This document shows positions 18,549 to 29,128 of a stretch of DNA of 54,252 nt, piece after piece (the first letter of the stretch is position 1; every line of letters begins with the position of its first letter). Both the position numbers and the translations under genes were made by a program. Under the pieces are notes generated by a model, which saw only the letters and a program-made list of their open reading frames with translations, made no database searches and was not told where the DNA came from. The stretch comes from Photobacterium sp. OFAV2-7 (GTDB taxonomy: Bacteria > Pseudomonadota > Gammaproteobacteria > Enterobacterales > Vibrionaceae): NCBI RefSeq assembly GCF_022347985.1, contig NZ_JAKRFQ010000005.1, positions 1 through 54,252 of the forward strand, given 5' to 3'.

Positions 18549-19892
18549 TTACTCGCCTGCGACTTTCATCGTATCCAGCAACATAGAACCGGTCTGGATC
18601 TGGCTCCGGGTTTCAGTATCGGTACCAATGGCAACGATATTCTGCATCATATCCTTCAGGTTACCGGCAATCGTCACTTCACTGACCGGGAACTGGATTT
18701 CACCGTTTTCAACCCAGAAACCTGCCGCACCGCGCGAATAGTCACCGGTGACTATATTAACGCCCTGCCCCATCAGCTCTGTCACCAGCAAGCCGCGGTC
18801 CATTTTCTTCAGCATCTGGCTGTAGTCTTCACCCGTGGACTTAACCTGCCAGTTATGGATACCACCGGCGTGCCCGGTTGGTTGTCGGCCCAGTTTACGC
18901 GCGGCGTAACTGGTCATCAGGTAGGTCTGTAAGATCCCGTCTTGAATGATTTCGCGATCATGTGTCGCCAGACCTTCGCTGTCGAAAGGCGTACTTGCCA
19001 TCCCTCGCAGGATATGTGGCCGCTCGCTGATGTTCATCCATTCCGGAAAGATCTGCTCACCCAAGTTATCCAACAGGAAAGAAGACTTGCGATACAGGTT
19101 CGAACCGCTGATCGCCATTACCAGATGGCCAAATAGCCCTGTCGCGATATCGGCCGCAAACATCACCGGTGCCTCGCGCGTCGACAACTTCTGCGGATCT
19201 ATCCGTCCTACCGTACGTTCTGCTGCATGTTGACCGACCCTCTCAGGCAGCCACAAGTCAGAGGCACGACGGGCCGTGGTATAGCTGTAATCTCGCTCCA
19301 TCTCACCATTCTTGCCTTCGGCAATCACACAGCAGCTGGTGCTGTGACGGCTTGAGGCATAGCTGGCCAGCATACCGTGGCTATTGCCATAGACACGGAC
19401 ACCGTAGTGGCTATCATAGCTTGCCCCGTCACTCTGTTTGATACGGGGATCATAATCAAGCGCAGCCTGCTCGGCCTGAATTGCAATCGCCGCAGCATGA
19501 TCGGGCTCCGGCTCGTCAGGGTGGAACAGATCAAGATCGGGAATGTCCTTGGCCATCAGTTCTTTCGGGCCCGGCCCTGCAAACGGGTCTTCAGACGTAT
19601 AACGAGCGATATCAAGCGCTGCTGCGACAGTTTGGGCTATCGCACTCTCGCTGAGATCCGAGGTTGAGGCACTGCCCTTACGCTGACCGCGATAGACGGT
19701 GATCCCCAATGCCCCATCACTATTAAACTCCACATTTTCGACGTCACACATGCGTGTCGACACACTGATACCCGTCGTTTTGTTAATAGCAACCTCGGCA
19801 GCATCAGCTTGTTTACCTGCCAGCTCCAACGCTTTGGCAACCGCCGCTTCAAGTTCTACACGCTGCTGCGCAACCTGTTCTCTTACGTCCAT
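18549..19892 (-). CDS. pmbA: PmbA/TldE, partner subunit of the TldD metalloprotease
   Basis: Encodes 447 residues, close to E. coli PmbA. Typical segments include [19 protein letters not shown] near the N-terminus and [19 protein letters not shown] near the C-terminus. Unlike TldD it lacks a HExxxH zinc motif, in line with its role as the non-catalytic subunit of the TldD-TldE dimer, which cleaves unfolded peptides, matures microcin B17 and degrades CcdA in E. coli. Here tldD lies about 0.8 kb upstream of its start, beyond darP, and is also on the minus strand. Confidence 0.93.
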   Translation of the reverse strand: MDVREQVAQQRVELEAAVAKALELAGKQADAAEVAINKTTGISVSTRMCDVENVEFNSDGALGITVYRGQRKGSASTSDLSESAIAQTVAAALDIARYTSEDPFAGPGPKELMAKDIPDLDLFHPDEPEPDHAAAIAIQAEQAALDYDPRIKQSDGASYDSHYGVRVYGNSHGMLASYASSRHSTSCCVIAEGKNGEMERDYSYTTARRASDLWLPERVGQHAAERTVGRIDPQKLSTREAPVMFAADIATGLFGHLVMAISGSNLYRKSSFLLDNLGEQIFPEWMNISERPHILRGMASTPFDSEGLATHDREIIQDGILQTYLMTSYAARKLGRQPTGHAGGIHNWQVKSTGEDYSQMLKKMDRGLLVTELMGQGVNIVTGDYSRGAAGFWVENGEIQFPVSEVTIAGNLKDMMQNIVAIGTDTETRSQIQTGSMLLDTMKVAGE

Positions 19893-20120
19893 ATCTTTAC
19901 TTACTCAGAGAATGACAACCATTTCATGGCGTTACTTTAAGCACGCTAATGTGGCTTAATGAAATGAAGATCATGAAAATAATCAGCAGCACAACAGCAA
20001 ACGCTGATAAGTGCCCTATTTAGTATTACATATAGGATAACACCGCCTGTAAGGAATTTGCGCCCCAAATCATGTTTAAACTGATAAAATAGAGTCATTA
20101 CCTTCTTTAGTGAGCCTATT

Positions 20121-20645
20121 ATGAGCCGTAAAAACCAAAAAGCCCCTTGGGAAGAGGAAGAAGAAATCATCTGGGTAAGCAAGTCCGAGATGAAACGCGA
20201 CATGGAAGCCCTGCAAAAAGTCGGGGAGGAGCTTGTCGAGCTTAAACCCAATGCTCTGGCGAAAATTCCGCTAGACGAAGATCTCCTGGAAGCTGTCAAA
20301 GATGCGCAGCGCTTCAAAAACGAAGCCCGCCGCCGTCAATTACAGCGAATTGGCAAGCTGATGCGTCAGGTCGATGTCGAGCCTATCCAGGCAGCATTGG
20401 ACATGCTGCGCAACAAGCACTCGCAGGCAACCGTTGCCCTGAAAAAGCTGGAGCAAAAACGCGACAAGCTGATCGAGAATGGTGACAGCATGATCAATGC
20501 CATCATGGTTGACCATCCGGACGCCGATCGCCAGCGCCTGCGCCAGCTAGTTCGTCAGGCAAACAAAGAAAAAGCGCAAAACAAGCCGGCCAAAGCATAC
20601 CGTGAAATCTTCCAATACCTCAAAGCGCTGTACCTGGAAGACTAG
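20121..20645 (+). CDS. darP: DarP/YjgA (DUF615), 50S ribosome assembly factor
   Basis: Encodes 174 residues, highly charged and helical, opening with an acidic stretch ([19 protein letters not shown]) and LPLD-type core ([15 protein letters not shown]), with [13 protein letters not shown] in the middle. This matches the YjgA/DarP family, found with late 50S precursors and reported to help peptidyl-transferase-centre maturation. It diverges from pmbA across a 228-bp gap that shows no clear element and converges with tldD at a terminator; the link to pmbA is conserved in gammaproteobacteria. Confidence 0.9.
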   Translation: MSRKNQKAPWEEEEEIIWVSKSEMKRDMEALQKVGEELVELKPNALAKIPLDEDLLEAVKDAQRFKNEARRRQLQRIGKLMRQVDVEPIQAALDMLRNKHSQATVALKKLEQKRDKLIENGDSMINAIMVDHPDADRQRLRQLVRQANKEKAQNKPAKAYREIFQYLKALYLED

Positions 20646-20672
20646 CAATACCACGGTTCAAACCGGTACCAT

Positions 20673-20705
20673 AAAAAATGCCAGCACTTCCGTGCTGGCA
20701 TTTTT
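20673..20705. terminator. Bidirectional terminator between darP and tldD
   Basis: AAAAAATGCCAGCAC (20673-20687) pairs with GTGCTGGCATTTTT (20692-20705) around a TTCC loop. The flanking A and T tracts allow use in both directions: darP on the plus strand and the mreB-to-tldD operon on the minus strand. Confidence 0.9.
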
Positions 20706-20729
20706 ATATTTTCCTTTCCCGCTGCAGTG

Positions 20730-22175
20730 CTACTGCGTACCACCGACAGTCATGGAGTCCACCTTCAGCGTCGGCTGACCGACACCGACCGGCACACTCT
20801 GGCCCGCTTTGCCGCAAACGCCGACACCGCGGTCGATATCCAGATCATTACCAACCATAGAGACCTGCTGCATGGCTTCAATGCCGCTGCCAATCAGGGT
20901 CGCTCCCTTGATTGGCCGTGTCACCTTGCCGTTCTCTATCAGGTAGGCTTCCGAGGCCGAGAAGACAAACTTGCCCGAGGTAATATCTACCTGGCCGCCA
21001 CCGAAGTTAGGGGCATAGATCCCCTGCTTGACGCTGGCAATGATCTCTTCCGGCGTATGCTGACCCGGCAGCATATAGGTATTGGTCATACGAGGCATCG
21101 GCAGATGGGCATAGGACTCGCGGCGACCGTTCCCCGTCGGCGCAACGCCCATCAGGCGCGCATTGAGCTTGTCCTGCATATAGCCTTTCAGCTTGCCGTT
21201 TTCTACCAGTACATTGTACTGGCCCGGTGTGCCTTCATCATCAATGTTAATCGAACCCCGGCGATCCACCAGCGTACCGTCATCGACGATGGTACAAAGC
21301 GGCGAGGTCACCTGCTCACCCATATGGCCGGCAAACATAGACGAGCCTTTACGATTAAAGTCACCTTCCAGACCATGGCCCACCGCTTCATGCAGCAGTA
21401 CGCCAGGCCAGCCCGCACCAAGTACTACCGGCATGGTGCCTGCAGGTGCGGCGTCAGCATCGATGTTGACCAGCGCCTGACGAATTGCCTCATCGGCATA
21501 ATTCAGTGCAATGGATTTACCATTTTCTTCACTGAGGAAGTATTCATAACCATAGCGGCCACCGCCACCGGCACTGCCGTGCTCACGCTTGTCACCCTTC
21601 TCAATCAGGATGCTAATGGATAAACGAACCAGCGGGCGAATATCCGCCGCATAGGTACCGTCTAATGCTGCAACCAAGACCTGCTCGTAAACGCCATTGA
21701 TACTGACGGACACTTCCTTGACCAGAGGCTCTTTGGTTCGAATATAACGGTCAATCTCTTCAAGTAAGGCAATCTTCTGGTGCTTGTCAAAGCTACCCAA
21801 CGGATTAACCGGCGCATATATTCCAGAGGCGGTAACAGGGCTAAAGGCCTGAATTTTGCCATTCCCGCCAGCGCGGACAATGCCCCGAGCAGCCTTGGCA
21901 CTTTGGTTCAGCGCCAGCTGGTTGATCTGATCAGAATAGGCAAAGCCGGTCTTCTCGCCAGCAACGGCTCGAACCCCTACACCACGGTCAATGTTGAATG
22001 AGCCATCTTTGATAATGCTGTCTTCCAGCACAAGCGATTCATGCCAACAGGACTGAAAGTAAATGTCCGCATAGTCCACATCTCGGGCTGCAATCAGCCC
22101 CAGCGTTTGGCTTAATTCATCACGTCCCAGGCCTGACTGCGTCAGCATGGTATTTTCTACTGTTTCCAGAGTCAT
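20730..22175 (-). CDS. tldD: TldD metalloprotease subunit
   Basis: Encodes 481 residues, matching E. coli TldD. The zinc-binding motif is HEAVGH in [20 protein letters not shown], at about residues 263-268, where the two His are ligands. The N-terminal region ([20 protein letters not shown]) is close to E. coli. With PmbA it forms a cytoplasmic protease whose substrate tunnel accepts unfolded peptides. Starts 22 bp downstream of the nitrilase gene and is probably the last gene of the mreB operon. Confidence 0.95.
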   Translation of the reverse strand: MTLETVENTMLTQSGLGRDELSQTLGLIAARDVDYADIYFQSCWHESLVLEDSIIKDGSFNIDRGVGVRAVAGEKTGFAYSDQINQLALNQSAKAARGIVRAGGNGKIQAFSPVTASGIYAPVNPLGSFDKHQKIALLEEIDRYIRTKEPLVKEVSVSINGVYEQVLVAALDGTYAADIRPLVRLSISILIEKGDKREHGSAGGGGRYGYEYFLSEENGKSIALNYADEAIRQALVNIDADAAPAGTMPVVLGAGWPGVLLHEAVGHGLEGDFNRKGSSMFAGHMGEQVTSPLCTIVDDGTLVDRRGSINIDDEGTPGQYNVLVENGKLKGYMQDKLNARLMGVAPTGNGRRESYAHLPMPRMTNTYMLPGQHTPEEIIASVKQGIYAPNFGGGQVDITSGKFVFSASEAYLIENGKVTRPIKGATLIGSGIEAMQQVSMVGNDLDIDRGVGVCGKAGQSVPVGVGQPTLKVDSMTVGGTQ

Positions 22176-22197
22176 TTACTTTGCTCTTCTAAGATAC

Positions 22198-23019
22198 CTA
22201 CCGCTGATGCACGCCCAGACGAGCATGCTTCAGCACTGGCATATTTGTTCTGATGGTCTGGCTTAAATTTAAATCCAGATCGGCTGTCAATACACCGGTT
22301 CCCTGTTGTTGACAGGCGACTACCTGCCCCCACGGGTCAATAATCATCGAATGACCCCAGGTTTCCCGGCCTTCATTGTGCTCGCCCCACTGAGCTGCTG
22401 CGACAATCCAGCACTGCGTCTCCACAGCTCGAGCACGTAATAGTACATCCCAATGCGCCTTGCCGGTCACCTTGGTAAACGCGGCAGGGACCACAATGAT
22501 ATCGGCCCCCTGCTCTCTCAAAGCGGTATATAGCTGCGGAAAGCGAATATCATAACAGATTGATAATCCAATATTTCCAAAAGGCGTCGGCACGACTTTG
22601 ATTTCTCGTCCCGGCTGGAACGTATCAGATTCGCGGTAGCTATGATGTTGATCTTCAACCTCGACATCAAACATGTGCAACTTATCGTAAGATGCCTGAC
22701 ACTGCCCCTCATCATCAAACAGCAACGCGGTTGTGGTGATGGCCCCGTCAGTTTGCCGGATCGGCATTGAACCTATCAGCAACCAAATCCCGAGCTGCCG
22801 GGTCAGCGCCGACAGGGCTTCCTGTAAGGGCCCTTCGCCCAGAAGCTCGGCATGGCGTTGATAGTCCTCACGGGAACCAAAGACCAGACAGTTCTCCGGG
22901 GTTACGACCAACTTTGCCCCTTGTAGCTGCAACCCTTTAAGCTTTTTCTTCAGCTGCCGCAAATTGGCTTCAGGATCCGCGCCTGAATTCATTTGTACAA
23001 CGCCCACTTTTGCCATCAT
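22198..23019 (-). CDS. Nitrilase-superfamily carbon-nitrogen hydrolase (Nit1-like)
   Basis: Encodes 273 residues with the full catalytic triad of the superfamily: Glu42 (PENCLVF), Lys113 (YDKLHMFDV) and Cys155 (ICYDIRFP). The DKLHMFDV and CYDIRFPQL segments are those of the Nit1/deaminated-glutathione amidase branch, which repairs a side product of transaminases; the substrate here is inferred from that likeness only. Two adjacent ATGs (23019 and 23016) both suit the AGGA site. In Vibrionaceae a gene of this kind between yhdP and tldD is usual. Confidence 0.85.
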   Translation of the reverse strand: MMAKVGVVQMNSGADPEANLRQLKKKLKGLQLQGAKLVVTPENCLVFGSREDYQRHAELLGEGPLQEALSALTRQLGIWLLIGSMPIRQTDGAITTTALLFDDEGQCQASYDKLHMFDVEVEDQHHSYRESDTFQPGREIKVVPTPFGNIGLSICYDIRFPQLYTALREQGADIIVVPAAFTKVTGKAHWDVLLRARAVETQCWIVAAAQWGEHNEGRETWGHSMIIDPWGQVVACQQQGTGVLTADLDLNLSQTIRTNMPVLKHARLGVHQR

Positions 23020-23055
23020 TTACTTCCTTTTCCGACAAAGACCACTATTCCATTA

Positions 23056-26000
23056 TTACTTTGACTGATTCTGTTGTTCCTTCAGTTTTTCCGGCACGGT
23101 GTATTCCCCGGTAAAACGAGACTTCTCGGTGACCGTCGGTGAATCAATCGGCCCTGTGACCGCATAGTTAATCTGGGTAAAGACATCCAGCACCGGCGAT
23201 AACGCCGTTGAAATGGCAAACACAAAAATAGCGGTTTGTGGTGCCACCGCAAACGCCGTCAGCACCGGTATTCCAGACGTAAAGTCAGGAAGGAACTTCA
23301 CTTTCGCATCGACCGTTTCATTAACAAGGTTAGCACTTCCGGTAATATACATGTCACCCGCCAGTGCCTGCATTTTTATATCATCACTTTCGAACTGACC
23401 ATTTTCAATCCTGCCAGAGCCCCTGATATAGTTGAAGGCCAACCCGTCATCAAACACCCCCGAGAAGTCGAGCTGCATTTTTCTCACAATCGAATCTAAG
23501 CTGAACAGGCCTAGCAAGCGACCGGCACCGCCGACATCACTGATCACTCCCTTGCCGGTTTCTGATTTCATTTCTCCGGTCAAGGTTTCACGGTGCATCG
23601 CCCATGGTGCGCCCTGCCACTGAATAGAGGCATAGCTACTGAACTTCGCCCCCTGGATCCCGCCGGAAACTCCGAACCGCCCCATCAAGTCTGAGCTGTT
23701 GTCACCTTCAATGTCGAAAGCAATATGGGTTTCGTTCTGATCATGATCCAGCATCCAGTGGCCGTCCAGGCTCAGCGAGGTCGTGCCGGAATCAATCAGC
23801 AGGTTCTGTAGCTCCAGCATAGTGCCTTCCCGGCGCAACTTCCCGGTTACCTTGCCGAGTCGATAGCCCTGTAGCCAGGCATCCTGAAGCGTAAGATCGA
23901 TCTCCGGGATATTCGCCATCATAGAGCGGTCAAAATCAGTCGCCGGTGGGATATCCTGCTGCGGCTTGTACTTGCTACGCGGCAGCTCTTCGACATCATC
24001 CAACCCTGGCAGGTTCAGGTGCATTTTCTCCAGCGTCACCCTCAACGGTGCGCCATCAGGCCAGAACGCCTCGCCGGTCATTTCCCGGCTACCCAGAATA
24101 ATATGCCACTGCGCAGGCTGTCTGCGCATCGCAAGGTCAACCTCATTCCAGTTCAACGTCGCCAGTTTCAGCTTCTTAACGCGCGCATTTATCCGAGTTG
24201 GGTTGGGGATCTCTGGCATGACTGTTTGCTGCCCGGCCTGAGCCATTTGTGCCGTCTTATCATCAACCTCTTCAATTAGCTCTACCCAGCGATCACCGTC
24301 TAGGTAGTCACTACGGATTCGAAGCGAGTGGCTCCCCCGTGCGAGAGAGCGTAATTTCCCTTTCCCGACTAACAGCTCGCTGGCCTCTATCTTCAAGCGC
24401 TCAGGCACTAAATTGATTGTCGCCTGGTAAGTGGCATCAGGCACAACGATATTACCGGTCAACGATTCTGCATTACCGTGTACAGCCAGTTTTGCCTGCT
24501 GCTTAGTCCCCGGCGACACTTGCAGCGGATACGGCAGCTTGCTGTTAACGCCAGTCAGCCCGGCCAGCAAGTCGACATTGTAGTCAAATCCAGTATCGTG
24601 CAGATTAACGCCGACCTTGGCGTTCCAACGGCTGTGGCCGCTCACATGGGCCAGCAGAGGATCATCAACCTGCTGTTGCAGGGTAGCAACATCCCAGTTT
24701 CCATCCAGTTTAACCCCCACCTGATAGCCCGTGTCCACGCTCTTGCCATCAAAACCGAAGGCAACAGGCTGCGCGAGTAACATGCCCTGGATACCCTCGG
24801 CCTTAATAACATCATTATCAAAACTCAGGCTGCCACTGACCTTATCCAACTGAAGTGGCGGGGCCTCCATGGCAACCCGGTTGTCTTTCAGACTCGCCGA
24901 GCCCCATGCCCGCACATCGCTGCCGTCAAAAGGAATATCCAGTTTAAACTGCGAGCTTACCGGACCGCTGACCTGGACCGTCGTCAGCGCCGCCCCGACC
25001 GATTCAACCAGCGGTGTCGCCAACATATAATCACGCACCTGCTGACCATCGGCACCCACACCAATAGCCAACTTGAGGTGGCCATCTTCGCTAAGCTCGG
25101 CTTCACCGGTAACCTTGGATGCCGTCGCTCCCATGGTTTTCGCATGGCTGGCATCGAGATACATAAAATCATTTTCAAACAGTAGATCCAGCTTCAGCTC
25201 GGTCAGCTCAGGCCATGCTGTATCGAAACTGAAGCGCCCCTCACGCAAAGGTACCTTGGCCTGAAAGACCCCCTCGCCTTTGCTGTAGGGGAAATCATTG
25301 AGCTCACCGTACCATAGCAGCTGGGCTCGCTCTGCCTTACCGCCTCGAATAGCCGTCGACAGGTAATCTGTCAGTTCCCGCCCCAATGCCAGCGTCGGTA
25401 AATACCGCCACGTTTCACCGGCATCATAGGCCGTCGCTTCACCGTAAAATGACAACCAGGCAGGTGCCTCAGCAGGAAAGTCCAGACGGAACTGACCATC
25501 AGCAGTTAAATGCGGCGTCGATACGGACAGGGCATCACTCCACAAGCGCCAACCGTCATCGCCGACCTGCCAGTAAGCGGTCACTTCACTTGTAGTGATA
25601 TTTAGCGGGGCCTGAAAGACTTCTCCATAGGGAAGTACAACATCATTTAGCGCCAGCCTGGCTTTTCCGCCAGCCAGGCTGCCTGATAGCTTTGCATCAA
25701 GCTTGTTCATGCCAGGCAGCAGTTCCCACTGCTTCATACCAAACGCTTTAAGATCGGCCGAAAAACGCGGTGGCTGATCGCCGTCAGCGGCGATTCGGAT
25801 ATCATCCAACTGACCGGACGGCTGTAGTTTGGCGAGTATCTCAGCAGCTGTATTGTCTTCCGGCAAGAAGCTGACAAACGGCAGCAGCTGGTCAAGAGGC
25901 AGGCTGGTCAATGCAACTTGCCAGCGCTCAGGCTCCCACTGCGCCGCGATATCAAAGGCTGGCCACAATCGCTGGTCGGTTTGCAGAAGCATCTGATCAC

Positions 26001-26961
26001 TGTCAATCCGCCAGCCGGTTTTTCCCTCGGCCAGAGCAACCGGGGATAATCCTACCCGGCCCTTAGAAATCCTGAACTCATGTTTTTCATCGCCCTCACG
26101 CCAGCGCAGGTAGCTGTTATCCAGCCTTGCCAGGCTGTTCAATACCTTGCCGTCTTGCAAATTCAGCCACAACTCGGCATTGATATTACTGCCGGTAATA
26201 TCAGCGCCACCCAACATACGCTTGTTAAGCCACGGCGTGATCGACAGGTTCCGGGACTGGACATAAATACTGCCCGACAGCTCAGGCAGGGAGCGCCTGG
26301 CAGATAAGTTAGCAATCACTCGCATCTGGCTAAAGTGGGTATCGGCAATACTGATCACCCCTTCAGCCAGGTGCTGGCCGCCGGTACCGTCCCACTTCAG
26401 CTCGCTGATATCAATACGCTTTGTATCCCCAGCAGGAGAGAGCAAAGTGATATCGGCATTACGCAGCGAAAACTTGCCCAACTGGACAAAAAACAGCTCT
26501 TCTAGCAGTTTGATCGTTGCGGCTTGATCGGTCGTGTCGGCGGCGGGCTGTGACGAGGTATCCCGGCCAAACATAGAACTGGAAAAACGTGTTAGATCCA
26601 GGCTGAGCTGATCAATACGCACATTTTTAAACACAGGCCGCATCTCGAACGCCGAACGGAGCATATCAAACTCCATTTCAACATCACCGACCCGAACAAT
26701 GGAGCCCGGATCATCACTTGCGTCAACACTCACCCCCTTCAACACCAGGGAAGGGCCAAGGTTTTGCCATCGCCCTTCTACATGGGCCACCTCCAGGCGC
26801 ATTTCCGCCTGCTCAGATGCCCACTGGCGGATAGGTTCGCGATATTCGTTTAGCTGGGGAAGGAAAAAACGCAGACCACTAATCGCAATAGCGGCCAGTA
26901 CCAACACTATCAGTACCAGCCACATTAATCCACGTGCCAGACGAACTGGAACTGTTGTCAC
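23056..26961 (-). CDS. yhdP: YhdP, AsmA-like inter-membrane lipid transport protein
   Basis: Encodes 1301 residues from a GTG start with GAGG 7 nt upstream. One N-terminal membrane helix (about 13-33) is followed by a very long periplasmic region built of repeated beta-strand units, with the AsmA/DUF3971-type C-terminal part (GRLLGLFSLDSIVRKMQLDF). YhdP, TamB and YdbH are redundant bridge-like proteins needed for phospholipid delivery to the outer membrane in E. coli; YhdP tends to work in cyclic-ECA and fast-transport contexts. With the Mla system at 5.3-8.5 kb, the window encodes proteins for lipid flow in both directions. Confidence 0.93.
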   Translation of the reverse strand: MTTVPVRLARGLMWLVLIVLVLAAIAISGLRFFLPQLNEYREPIRQWASEQAEMRLEVAHVEGRWQNLGPSLVLKGVSVDASDDPGSIVRVGDVEMEFDMLRSAFEMRPVFKNVRIDQLSLDLTRFSSSMFGRDTSSQPAADTTDQAATIKLLEELFFVQLGKFSLRNADITLLSPAGDTKRIDISELKWDGTGGQHLAEGVISIADTHFSQMRVIANLSARRSLPELSGSIYVQSRNLSITPWLNKRMLGGADITGSNINAELWLNLQDGKVLNSLARLDNSYLRWREGDEKHEFRISKGRVGLSPVALAEGKTGWRIDSDQMLLQTDQRLWPAFDIAAQWEPERWQVALTSLPLDQLLPFVSFLPEDNTAAEILAKLQPSGQLDDIRIAADGDQPPRFSADLKAFGMKQWELLPGMNKLDAKLSGSLAGGKARLALNDVVLPYGEVFQAPLNITTSEVTAYWQVGDDGWRLWSDALSVSTPHLTADGQFRLDFPAEAPAWLSFYGEATAYDAGETWRYLPTLALGRELTDYLSTAIRGGKAERAQLLWYGELNDFPYSKGEGVFQAKVPLREGRFSFDTAWPELTELKLDLLFENDFMYLDASHAKTMGATASKVTGEAELSEDGHLKLAIGVGADGQQVRDYMLATPLVESVGAALTTVQVSGPVSSQFKLDIPFDGSDVRAWGSASLKDNRVAMEAPPLQLDKVSGSLSFDNDVIKAEGIQGMLLAQPVAFGFDGKSVDTGYQVGVKLDGNWDVATLQQQVDDPLLAHVSGHSRWNAKVGVNLHDTGFDYNVDLLAGLTGVNSKLPYPLQVSPGTKQQAKLAVHGNAESLTGNIVVPDATYQATINLVPERLKIEASELLVGKGKLRSLARGSHSLRIRSDYLDGDRWVELIEEVDDKTAQMAQAGQQTVMPEIPNPTRINARVKKLKLATLNWNEVDLAMRRQPAQWHIILGSREMTGEAFWPDGAPLRVTLEKMHLNLPGLDDVEELPRSKYKPQQDIPPATDFDRSMMANIPEIDLTLQDAWLQGYRLGKVTGKLRREGTMLELQNLLIDSGTTSLSLDGHWMLDHDQNETHIAFDIEGDNSSDLMGRFGVSGGIQGAKFSSYASIQWQGAPWAMHRETLTGEMKSETGKGVISDVGGAGRLLGLFSLDSIVRKMQLDFSGVFDDGLAFNYIRGSGRIENGQFESDDIKMQALAGDMYITGSANLVNETVDAKVKFLPDFTSGIPVLTAFAVAPQTAIFVFAISTALSPVLDVFTQINYAVTGPIDSPTVTEKSRFTGEYTVPEKLKEQQNQSK

Positions 26962-26982
26962 TCAATAGCCTCGCATTCGTAA

Positions 26983-28452
26983 TTACATCATTACAACGTC
27001 AAATTGTTCCTGGATATATAATGGCTCAGCTTTGATTTTCACCTGCTTGCCAATAAACACTTCCAGCTCAGCCAGAGCATGGTATTCGTCACCCGCCAAG
27101 ACTTCAGCAACCGCAGGCGCGACATAGACCACAAAACGGTCAGCGTCATAAGCTCGGTTGACCCGGGTAATTTCACGCAAGATCTCGTAGCAGACACTTT
27201 CAACGGTTTTGACCGTACCTCGACCTTCACAGGTCGGGCAGGTGCCGCATAGCACATGCTCGATACTTTCACGGGTCCGCTTACGGGTCATCTCGACCAG
27301 GCCCAGCTGAGTAAAGCCGTTGATATTGGTTTTTACCCGGTCGTAGGAAAGTGCCTGCTCCAGTGCCAGCAAGACACGACGCTGGTGATCTTCCAGTGCC
27401 ATATCAATGAAATCGATAATAATGATCCCGCCCAGGTTGCGTAACCTAAGCTGACGGGCGATCGCCTTGGTGGCCTCAATATTAGTATTGAAGATGGTCT
27501 CTTCCAAGTTACGGCGACCGACAAAGGCCCCGGTATTGATATCGACCGTCGTCATCGCTTCAGTCTGATCAATAATGAGGTAACCACCCGACTTCAGCTC
27601 AACCTTGCGATCCAACGAGCGCTGAATTTCACTTTCCGTATCATATAGATCAAATATAGGCTGCTCGCCAGCGTAATACTCAAGCTTCTCGCTCAGCTCC
27701 GGCACAAATTCATCGGTAAATTCTTTCAGCTTTTCATAACCGAGGCGTGAGTCAACCTTGATGCAATCCAGTTCGGTGCCAACGAAGTCACGCAGGATCC
27801 GCTGTGCCAAACCGAGTTCGCCATACAGCATCGACTTGGGCTTATGCTTGGCCCGGCGCTCCAGCACTTTACGCCACAAATGTTTGAGGAAGGCGGCATC
27901 CTGGGCAAGCTCTTCCGCCGTTGCCCCTTCGGCAGCGGTACGAATAATAAAGCCACCCAGCTCGTCACAGTGCTTATTGACGACCTTCTTCAGGCGCTCT
28001 CGCTCACTTTCGCTTTCGATACGCTGAGAGACACCGACGTGGCCGGCGCCCGGCATGAAGACCAGATAACGCGACGGCAGCGTCACGTCTGTAGTGAGGC
28101 GAGCTCCTTTGGTTCCCAGGGGATCCTTGACCACCTGAACCACCAGATCCTGTCCCTGACGGACCAGCTCGGAGATATCCCGAACCTGAAACTGCTGCTT
28201 TTCGTTCTCGGCCACACATTCAGTATGAGGCACAATATCGGAGGCATGCAGGAATGCCGCTTTCTCCAGTCCGATATCAACAAATGCCGCCTGCATACCC
28301 GGCAATACCCGGCTTACGCGGCCTTTGTAAATGTTGCCGACAATTCCACGTTTTGACTCTCGCTCTATATGTACTTCCTGAAGGGTCCCTCCTTCAATCA
28401 TTGCAACGCGCGTCTCACTTGGCGTCACGTTAATCAGCAGCTCTGTGCTCAT
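26983..28452 (-). CDS. rng: Ribonuclease G
   Basis: Encodes 489 residues, the E. coli length. An S1 RNA-binding domain (about 35-125, GNIYKGRVSRVLPGMQAAFVD) is split into the family's DNase I-like catalytic core, with metal-binding Asp in TVDINTGAF and IIIIDFIDM, and the zinc link CGTCPTCEGRG. RNase G processes the 5' end of 16S rRNA and degrades some mRNAs. It lacks the long C-terminal scaffold of RNase E. Starts 8 bp after maf; the ribosome site is AGAGG. Confidence 0.96.
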   Translation of the reverse strand: MSTELLINVTPSETRVAMIEGGTLQEVHIERESKRGIVGNIYKGRVSRVLPGMQAAFVDIGLEKAAFLHASDIVPHTECVAENEKQQFQVRDISELVRQGQDLVVQVVKDPLGTKGARLTTDVTLPSRYLVFMPGAGHVGVSQRIESESERERLKKVVNKHCDELGGFIIRTAAEGATAEELAQDAAFLKHLWRKVLERRAKHKPKSMLYGELGLAQRILRDFVGTELDCIKVDSRLGYEKLKEFTDEFVPELSEKLEYYAGEQPIFDLYDTESEIQRSLDRKVELKSGGYLIIDQTEAMTTVDINTGAFVGRRNLEETIFNTNIEATKAIARQLRLRNLGGIIIIDFIDMALEDHQRRVLLALEQALSYDRVKTNINGFTQLGLVEMTRKRTRESIEHVLCGTCPTCEGRGTVKTVESVCYEILREITRVNRAYDADRFVVYVAPAVAEVLAGDEYHALAELEVFIGKQVKIKAEPLYIQEQFDVVMM

Positions 28453-28460
28453 GGTTGCCT

Positions 28461-29039
28461 CTAAATTGATAAACTTAAAAAGTCCTGAACCATGATGTCG
28501 GTTTCCATTAACGGTAACCCCACCACAGCATAATAACTGCCATCGATGCGCTCAATAAACTTGCCGCCGATCCCCTGGATGCCATAGCTGCCGGCTTTAT
28601 CTTGCGGCTCGCCGCTTTGCCAATATGCTTCTATTTCTTTTTCTGACAAAGTCTTGAACCAAACGTTCGTAGTCACCAGGCAGGTTTTGCTACGCGTTGC
28701 CGTGGCCAGAGTCACAGCCGTCATCACCTGGTGTTGGCGACCGGACAGCAGGGTCAGCATGCGCCTGGCATCGGCAAAGTCTTTGGGCTTTTCCAGAATT
28801 TCATCATCTACTACAACAATAGTATCTGAACCCAGCACCGGCGTCTGGCCATCGGTTTCTTTCACCCCGGCCTGTGCCTTATCCTGCGATAGGCGCTGAA
28901 CATAATCAGCCGGTGCCTCATCCGGCTGATGGCACTCTTCGACGTCTACGACAACCCGTTCAAAGGTATAACCCAGTTGAGCCAGTAGTTCTTTTCGCCG
29001 GGGAGATCCCGAAGCCAGATACAGTTGCAATGCAGGCAT
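28461..29039 (-). CDS. yhdE: Maf-family nucleotide pyrophosphatase (YhdE type, dTTP/UTP)
   Basis: Encodes 192 residues from MPALQLYLASGSPRRKELLAQ, which matches the usual N-terminus; the frame remains open for 12 more codons to an ATG at 29075, and neither start has a convincing ribosome site. Maf motifs are SGSPRRKELL, the catalytic Asp in LGSDTIV, and YGIQGIGGKFIERIDGSYYAVVGLP. YhdE hydrolyses dTTP, UTP and modified forms, a housekeeping role. Located between mreD and rng as in E. coli. Confidence 0.92.
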   Translation of the reverse strand: MPALQLYLASGSPRRKELLAQLGYTFERVVVDVEECHQPDEAPADYVQRLSQDKAQAGVKETDGQTPVLGSDTIVVVDDEILEKPKDFADARRMLTLLSGRQHQVMTAVTLATATRSKTCLVTTNVWFKTLSEKEIEAYWQSGEPQDKAGSYGIQGIGGKFIERIDGSYYAVVGLPLMETDIMVQDFLSLSI

Positions 29040-29128
29040 GACGATACCATTTATATAAATATCAAAAAGATCCATTCGATGTCATGCTTTACAACCTAAC
29101 ACCGAACAGACCTAGTTGGGAAAGTAAT

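Noticed and set aside
20727-21623. 298-residue plus-strand frame opposite tldD
   Set aside because: It is antisense to the well-supported tldD with its HEAVGH motif and has no recognised domain.
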